Assembly: GCA_003290165.1 (NCBI GenBank)
Contig: QNQO01010670.1
Location: 1-64,000, forward strand
Direction of reading: 5' to 3'
From: Berberis thunbergii
Taxonomy: Eukaryota > Streptophyta > Magnoliopsida > Ranunculales > Berberidaceae
Length of the DNA stretch: 64,000 bases
How positions within the stretch are numbered: position 1 is the stretch's first letter; each line of letters opens with the position of its first letter. Position numbers and translations under genes: made by a program. Under the pieces are notes generated by a model, which was given only the letters and a program-made list of their open reading frames with translations, did no database searches and was not told the origin of the DNA. Positions 57,607 to 64,000 of the stretch are shown here, piece after piece.

Positions 57607-60060
57607 GACCAGTATATCCGCATCTCGTCTCCAATCATTAGTCATCTCTGTATTCATTTACTTTCTGTTCATGTTGATTAATAATAGTTATAAATTCTCG
57701 CATTTGTATTAGAAAATACTGCACTGATGATAATTTGTACAGTAATTCAGTATATACCTTCACTTCCTCAGTACCTTGTTACAACTTCTGATCTTTGCTT
57801 TCCAAATAGTCGTTCCACTATCTATGTCCTTCAGACTCGTAAGTTGTTTAACGATATGTTTGGGTCAGTGCCTTTGGGGTGAAGCTTGGGGTAAAATGTT
57901 GGTTTAGACTGCCCATCCTTGACCCAAAACCTTTTCAGCCCAGGGTGTGTAAATTCATAAAACATTTTGCAAGCAAGGATGGTAAAATGCAGCACAACTG
58001 AAAACAAACCTATGCCATGGATGATGTTTTCTTTGGAGATGTTGCACAGTAACTCCTGCACTCCACAGAACATGGAAGAATCAGAAGAGTGTTGTTTTCT
58101 TTTTCTACATGTATGCCAGTCATTCTGCACCATCAGCAATGATAATTCCTGTTCAGGCAAATTTTAATCCTAGCATACAGCTACAGTTGTCATTTGGCTA
58201 GTATGAAAGTGGAACCCTGTCACCTTTTTTCCAACTAGTCCCCAAACCATAAACACTGAACCAGGCTTATGGTATCTGATTGACAGCAGTAATTCTGTTT
58301 TAAGTATGATCTATTGAAAATTTTATGCAGATTCTCAATCACTTTATCTCTGCCTTAATCTGAATGAGTTGCCAGGGTACTGGTCACATGTTTCTAACCA
58401 GGACAGCCACCTGTTTATTATCTACAACGGCATCCATTTGAGACCACCATTCTCTTTGCACACTGGTAAACCTTGTTGCATATCCCTCAACTCTAAAGAT
58501 ACAAGTTGTTATTCTTTGACATAGTACCTGCAAAGGCTAGCAACACCAGCCCATTAGCATTCTGATCACTCTACGTGTTTCTCCTTCATTTGTTCTTGTT
58601 GATCTATGTACATATTTGCTTCTTCCACACTCCTTTGGAACTTAGCCTTGCTGATAAGATCTCGTCATATGAACTTGGAAAGACAGAACTGAAGAACAAG
58701 TGTTAAAATGTTTTCTTGACCATTCTCAGACAAACATAGAGAGATTTCAAACAATGCTTTGCTGGCCATTCTTGATTAGTTTAGTTTCACTTAAGATTTT
58801 TATCAAGAATTTAGGTGATAGGTTAGGAGTCCTGCTACCTTGTCTCCCCATTTCCCCAACTGCTCTCATAACAACCTCCACATACTTTCTGACCTAAGGA
58901 TCTACTGACCTCAGCAATTAACTACCATTTAAGTCGTCTATCCACCATCATTTCTTCATTTAGAGTAGTGCCTCTTCTCTAATTACTATAGCTGGGTTTC
59001 TCCCTTACAATACCAATTTCCATTGATCAAGCCAGAATTTGATTTCTTTGTATGCCTTACTATACATCTAATATGCTTTGCATTGTCTTTCTTGTTGAGA
59101 ATATTTCTCCATATCCAGGAGCATGCAAGGTGAAGAAGTGATGGTATCATCACATTTTTTTTTATTCCTATTGTGTTTTCTTCTTCTCTGCTATAATTAT
59201 TTATTTATTTATTTATTTATTATCTTTTTTCAAATTCTCTTGCACTACAACACCATTGAGCCTGCAGAGGAGATTTTCCTTAAGTGACAGCAATGGGTGA
59301 ACTCAGTGTTGGAAACCACATGGTGTTAATCAAACTTGTTTTGACCTTTATCAACTAGACAACTACTCTATATACAATCTTCCAATTTCTTGACTTCTTT
59401 AACATAATCTGTTGTAGCCAGGTAGCTATCACTAGTTGGTGGTCTTAATGTTGACAATGAGGCAGACATTCATCCAACCGGGAAGAAGATTACAATGTTG
59501 GAGGAGGAAATGTGTTTAGCAACCCTATTTAAGATCGACTCAGCTCAATATTAAATGATTTGCTTTGCGAACTTTATCCTATCTATATCACCAAATCCCT
59601 TAGACTGTTTCCCAACTAACAAAGCCTAATGTTTTAATCTGCGAGCTTCAGCGATGGGGCTGTCCTCCTTTAACATCAAGTTTTGCCACAATATTGAACG
59701 GATTCTTGATTGTTCTTCAAGCAACATTTTCTATAGAAAACATGCTTTTAACGTGCAAAGTGTTAATCCACCAAACCTTTTGAGATCCAAGCCTTTGGAC
59801 TATATGTTGTATGTTTGGTTACTTTATGAAGAAAACAATATATATGGAAAAAAGCTATCCATCTTGTATGAATGGGGATTCCATTTTCAAAAGGAGGAGA
59901 AATTAAGTTGGGATTACTGTTGAAACTTCATTTGTGTGAAGTAATATAGAACAAGAACAGGGTATATGAAATTGTTTCTTACATTTCCATATGATGTAAA
60001 ATCTAGCGTTCATCTCAGAACAAGAAGATATTGTAACATCTAATACAGATTGTTGAAAAT
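57607..60060. other. ATG8 3' flank and long stretch without a gene
   Basis: The ATG8 3' UTR occupies the first part (no certain poly(A) signal). The ORFs at 57831-58160 (minus) and 59654-59923 (plus) have no motif, start context or splice support. Composition between 58300 and 59600 is more balanced than intergenic DNA around it and may be an old, unrecognisable retroelement. Confidence 0.4.
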
Positions 60061-60970
60061 ATTGTAAGGGAAATACCAGCTAATGCAAATAATTCCAACA
60101 CGAGTCCTAGACCTAGTTGGTGATTGTGAATGGCTAAAAATGTTATGCAAGTAATAACAACAACAAACAATTCAATATGCAGAAAATAAAAATGACACTG
60201 AGATTTACGTGGTTCGGCTTTGTCTACTCGACAGACGACGACTCTGTAACTATTTTATTGATATGGAAAGACTTACTTGAAGATTACAACGTTGTCAAAC
60301 AACGATCCTCGAGATTATCCAATCTCAAGCAAACGATACCACCAAAAGTTTGACGAAAGGACACCCGAAATCACCCGATTCCAATCATTCTACTTGGCTA
60401 TTGTTTCACGTTAGACACACACTTAATCACATCAAACTCGTAGCCTATTTCACGCCCTTATAGCAGCCCGTTTCATGCTGCACTGCTGCTTACACTATGT
60501 GTACGTGTTGTTCCCTTTGTGTGTTGTTGTTGATCACGTTATCACCTGCTGATCGTTGTGTATATGATGTTGCTCTTACGTTGTATGTTTTATTGTTTGT
60601 TGTATGTTTTATTGTTTGTATGTGCTGTTGTTATAAAGAGATAATAAGAATTGAAGTCCTTGTGTGACTTTGAGTCCCACACAATTGGGACTCAATCCAT
60701 GACAATTTAGGTGTCACATGTCCCTGAAATTTGGGAGCCAATCAAAGGAGATACAACAAATCCATAAAGGATTGTGAGTCCTTATTTGAAAAGGAGTTTA
60801 TGCCATTATCTGTCTCACAAATATCCTAATTGATCTGCAAGTATAACTTACCTTACAGATAGAGTTGTGTGGATGTGAGAAACCACTCTATCCTCGACCA
60901 GGCTGCATCTGTGAGATATGATCAATGAGATCGGTTTTCTGCATCCCCCTGAAAATATTTAGATGAAGCG
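60061..60970. other. Possible LTR-derived DNA, unassigned
   Basis: gagatttacgtggttcggc (60200) is a phrase commonly seen near the ends of plant copia LTRs, but I found neither a second copy nor TG...CA borders with a duplication. No gene. Confidence 0.25.
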
Positions 60971-60999
60971 ATGGCCTCCTTCGGCCTCTTGCCGGGAGG

Positions 61000-62590
61000 A
61001 GAGGTAACAAAAAACACACAACAACCGAATTGCTCAGTAGGAAATGACACCCAGATGAGAAGTTGGAGTCAGTTGTTTGGTGGTCAAAAACATGTTATTG
61101 AGCTAGAAGTCCTTGTTCACTACGCAGATCTGATACTCCAAGATGATACATTAATCTGTCTTCCTGGTATTCGATAAAAGGCCAAATAAATATGGGAAAA
61201 CCAACTGGTTTGGATGTTCTTTTAAAGCCCACCTCCCTCCAGTCAAGTGAAACTAGCAGTGGAGCATAGATGGAATCCTAAAGGTTCATTGAAGTTACTT
61301 TGAATAGAGAGTACTTCTTCTTCTTCAAGTTCTCGAACATGGAGGATCATGAGGTTGCTAAAAAATTGGAGCATTTAAGGTCAGAGAGAAGATGATGGTT
61401 ACTAAACCATGGAAGGAGGACCTCAAATGCCTAAAGAATGAGATAACAACTATCCATGTATGGATTCATTTGTACAATGTTCCTACATTTATGTAAAGTG
61501 GTGCAAGGTTAGGATACATTGCTAGTTATGTAGGAAAACCTACCCAATTTGATAGGGCAACAAATACAAGAATTGGACTCAATTATGCTACTCTGTGTGT
61601 GGAGGTTAATCCAACAAAGAACCCACCCACTAAAATCAAATTAAAATTTGTAGATATGAAAGAGAGCTTGACGAGGTTCTTATTGATTATCCTTGGAAGC
61701 CTTTGTTATGTGTTGATTGTTGTGTCTTTAGGCACGAAAAAGGCAAATGTATGGAAGATGTTATTGTTAAGGTCCAACAACAAAAGGAGAAAATATTGAA
61801 ATGTAGAAATGGTTATGATAGCATATTGGTTTAGAGGGGTAAGAAAACAAAACAACAAGGTGCTACTAGGAAGAATATTTGAGAATGGGTAGAGATCAAA
61901 AGAACAAATGGAAAGGTGGTAAATGAAAATGAGAACCTTAGGTTGGATAATAATTCCTTCAATGTACTACAAGGTGTTGATGAGAATAATGATATGGAAG
62001 GGACAAACAATATGGGGTCCGTGTGTGTAGATCTAAAGGTGGAAAAAGGTGAGATTGAAGGACATACTAATACTCTGGCCAGTAGATCGCGCAAGGTGAT
62101 AAAGTTCAAATTGATAACATAGATCAACCTTTGAACAAGGATGTCCATGAGCCAAGTATGGACATAGAGGATTGGTCCTTGAACGAGATTGTCCATGAGT
62201 CAAGTATGGACACAGAGGTAGATCAATCCTTGAACGAGGTTCTCCATGAGCCAACTACGGACACAGAGGTCCCTCAAGATGCCTTTTGGGACAGTAAAAG
62301 AGATGAGGATAATGATGAAAACCACTCAACAAAAAGAGAACGTAAACTTGATGATAATTTGAGCGGAAACAATGTCAAAGCCATGAATGCATGTGGAACT
62401 GACATAACGGAGCCTCAGGAGTATGATGGGCCCTTGAAGCTGACATATCGGGTTGTTGAAGGCGAATAATATGAGAAACCTGAGGCTTTATTAAAAGCTC
62501 ATGATGAAAATTATGTGCCAAGCCTTCAGAGATCCACGAGGCATAGGAAAAGGAAACAAGAAGTACAAAGCTTCCTTTGTTATGTTTAGT
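61000..62590 (+). pseudogene. LINE ORF1 remnant (DUF4283 and CCHC knuckle)
   Basis: Reading across frames: MRSWSQLFGGQKHV; VHYADLILQDDTLICLPGIR; ITTIHVWIHLYNVPTFM; LGYIASYVGKPTQFDRATNT; RIGLNYATLCVEVN. This order is the DUF4283 segment of plant L1-type ORF1. It is followed by the knuckle CVDCCVFRHEKGKC (61710-61751) in a shifted frame and a charged tail to about 62590. Several stops and frameshifts. No ORF2 follows. Confidence 0.7.
62110..62275 (+). repeat. Three tandem units of about 54 bp in the LINE ORF1 tail
   Basis: Units read NKDVHEPSMDIEDWSL, NEIVHESSMDTEVDQSL and NEVLHEPTTDTEVPQD in one open frame, i.e. an in-frame tandem repeat of a short acidic peptide. Confidence 0.75.
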
Positions 62591-63044
62591 CATTAGGGGT
62601 CACTTACCTTGAGAAGAGAAGAAGAAGAAAAGATATGAAAGGTATGACCTGCCGGCAGAAGGGGTGAGGCCGAGCAGTAGTGGCGGGGCAAGGCGTTGCG
62701 GTGGCGGTGGCGGTGAATGGGCGAGGTGGTGTTGTTCCCTAAGAGAGAAGAGGGGGAAGAAAGGGGGAGAAGAGAGGTGGTTTTGGATTTTCTTATTTAT
62801 TTATATTGGTGGTGTCATTTAGTAGGTGATGGTGTTCTTCAACAAAAGTGTTTTGTGTCAAAAAGTCGTCCCTGCCATATCCAAATCGTACACTCCCAGA
62901 AAAGCACGTTGTGTTCCTATTGTTTGTCAAATTATTTTCTATCTTATTTTATTTTCAGTTTTTTTATATGGAGATTGTTATATCCAATCACACTTCCCAC
63001 CAAGATGCTTAGTTGTTTGGACTTTCAAGCCCCTTATGTGTCAA
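62591..63044. other. No gene; purine-rich and GGCGGT-type simple sequence
   Basis: gaagagaagaagaagaaaag at 62610 and a ggcggtggcggtggcggtg minisatellite at about 62695-62718. No gene recognised. Confidence 0.45.
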
Positions 63045-63170
63045 AGGTGTATCAGCTGAGTTGGTAGAAGTGTAGCGGATGGTATCACACGTCATGAGTT
63101 CGAAACCGGCCGGCGGCATGGGGTGGGGAGGGCTAAGGGTTAAAAAAAAACCCTTTACGTAAAAACTAAA
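63045..63170 (+). mobile_element. tRNA-derived SINE
   Basis: A box CAGCTGAGTTGGTAGAAG (from 63053) and B box GAGTTCGAAACC (63096-63107), 30-odd bases apart, form an RNA polymerase III internal promoter of the tRNA type. The body after the B box (ggccggcggcatggggtgg) is not tRNA, and no folded acceptor stem is present, so this is a SINE head and not a tRNA gene. The 3' side runs into A/C tracts (ttaaaaaaaaaccc). The exact end is uncertain. Confidence 0.65.
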
Positions 63171-63788
63171 GGTAGACTGGTTTTTGCGTGGAATGACTCA
63201 AGTCCCTGACTGACCGATGGACTTCAATGTAGCTGCAAGAATCTCACATTTCACAACAATTAGAGTGATCTTCCAGGCATGCCAATGTCTTCAACTATTG
63301 CTTTGGCATAATCAGGAGAGCTACTCATAGAGAAGAAATCGAACAATATCACCTGGTGGATGGAAGTGTGGAGCTATTTTTGGGCTGGTATTGTCATTCA
63401 TGGTAACCCTCATTACACATGGAAGCCGTGATGATCCTATGGAAGAACATCCATTTGGCAATGACCCTGTCCATTCTTGCTCTATTGGTCTCATTTTTCA
63501 GTTCTATTGATGCTCTTGTCAACCCCAATATGAGATGGAGACTAAGCGCACTTTGGCCAAAATCTCCACTTCTTCTAGGAGTTTGGCTTTGAGTTTGGTA
63601 GGAGCAATTGCTCTCTACAAGAAGTTAGGATGTGTTTTGTATCTTTTGTGCCTTGTGCTGGCGGTGATACTCATACACAATCTATTGACACTCACGTTCA
63701 AGTCATTGTACACGACAAGTGGACGAGCTGTTGTTGGAACTCTTGACAAACCTATGTGCACTATTGACTGCTAGTCCCGCGGGGGAGA
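63171..63788. other. No gene confirmed
   Basis: The ORF at 63535-63774 has a hydrophobic middle (LGCVLYLLCLVLAVILIHNLL) but no start context or family match; it could be chance or retroelement-derived. Confidence 0.3.
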
Positions 63789-64000
63789 TTGTAATATTGA
63801 TTAATGAGGGGAAGGAATGGAAAAAGAGGGGAGGTAAAGGAGAAAGATAGGAGGAACTGAGGAAGAAGGTGGAATCTCGTAGCAGTGGTGTTCATATCTC
63901 AGAAGAACAGAGAGGGGAAGAAGAAGAAGAGACAATGGTTTTGTTGTTTTATTTCAGTGGGTATAAAAAAATCAGTTTTTCATGTTGCAAATAGCTATAG
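63789..64000 (+). mobile_element. Possible start of a 3' LTR, cut by the window edge
   Basis: GCGGGGGAGAT directly before TGTAATATTGATTAATG looks like a polypurine tract followed by an LTR start. The remaining sequence is purine-rich and non-coding. The other end is outside the window. Confidence 0.28.

Noticed and set aside
63045..63120. tRNA gene
   Set aside because: A and B boxes are present, but acceptor and anticodon stems do not form; a SINE head explains it better.

Overview
This window is a stretch of flowering-plant nuclear DNA, most likely from a eudicot. Its genes have GT-AG introns, it carries plant-type gene families (ATG8, DUF1639, the RGF/GOLVEN peptide family), and it is crowded with plant retroelements (Ty1/copia, a Ty3/gypsy chromovirus, L1-type LINEs with DUF4283 ORF1, tRNA-derived SINEs) and small DNA transposons. 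I cannot name the species. There is no bacterial, organellar or CRISPR-like content.

Only three genes look intact, each read by joining exons by eye: (1) a 3-exon DUF1639 nuclear-type protein on the minus strand (27.2-28.05 kb); (2) a 2-exon secreted peptide precursor on the minus strand (43.9-44.7 kb) ending in DYAPPRTHPPAHN, the signature of the RGF/CLEL/GOLVEN root growth factor family; (3) a 5-exon ATG8 autophagy gene on the plus strand (55.97-57.61 kb) with a leader intron. A fourth gene, of the YbaK/aminoacyl-tRNA deacylase type, is present only as two consecutive exons lying 31 kb apart (11.9 kb and 42.9 kb), with a lost splice donor and a frameshift. It is probably a pseudogene pulled apart by transposon traffic.

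Layout: 0-11 kb is gene-poor, with a possible decayed gene on the minus strand (2.7-3.4 kb), a TTAA-flanked TIR element containing a solo LTR with a perfect 5-bp duplication (4.4-5.9 kb), hairpin MITEs, a probable 5' UTR exon on the minus strand (8.1-8.35 kb) and a 135-bp tandem duplication (9.7-9.96 kb). 11-15 kb holds the first YbaK exon and old repeats. 15.05-21.49 kb is a full-length copia element with a 5-bp duplication, inserted into a LINE RNase H remnant. 21.5-25.5 kb contains LINE debris in both orientations cut by a CACTA-type MITE, an hAT-like element and a MULE-like MITE. 28.3-30.6 kb is a 2.3-kb long-TIR element with another MITE nested in one arm. 30.7-37.9 kb is a chromovirus on the minus strand arranged LTR-gag-pol-LTR-gag(truncated). 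38.7-39.4 kb has two more copies of the CACTA-type MITE, and 40.7-41.1 kb has the end of a CACTA transposon. 46.3-51 kb is a LINE with ORF1 and ORF2, followed by an LTR-like remnant. 53.2-54.6 kb is a large foldback element sitting inside a TAA microsatellite. 57.6-64 kb is gene-poor, with a LINE ORF1 remnant and a SINE.

The intact genes act in unrelated processes (autophagy, secreted peptide signalling, an uncharacterised nuclear-type protein) and do not form a cluster. What links the window is layered transposon insertion, which can be ordered at several points from target-site duplications. I found no convincing new multi-gene system. The most interesting items are the RGF/GOLVEN-like peptide gene, the split YbaK-like gene, and the well-delimited MITE families.
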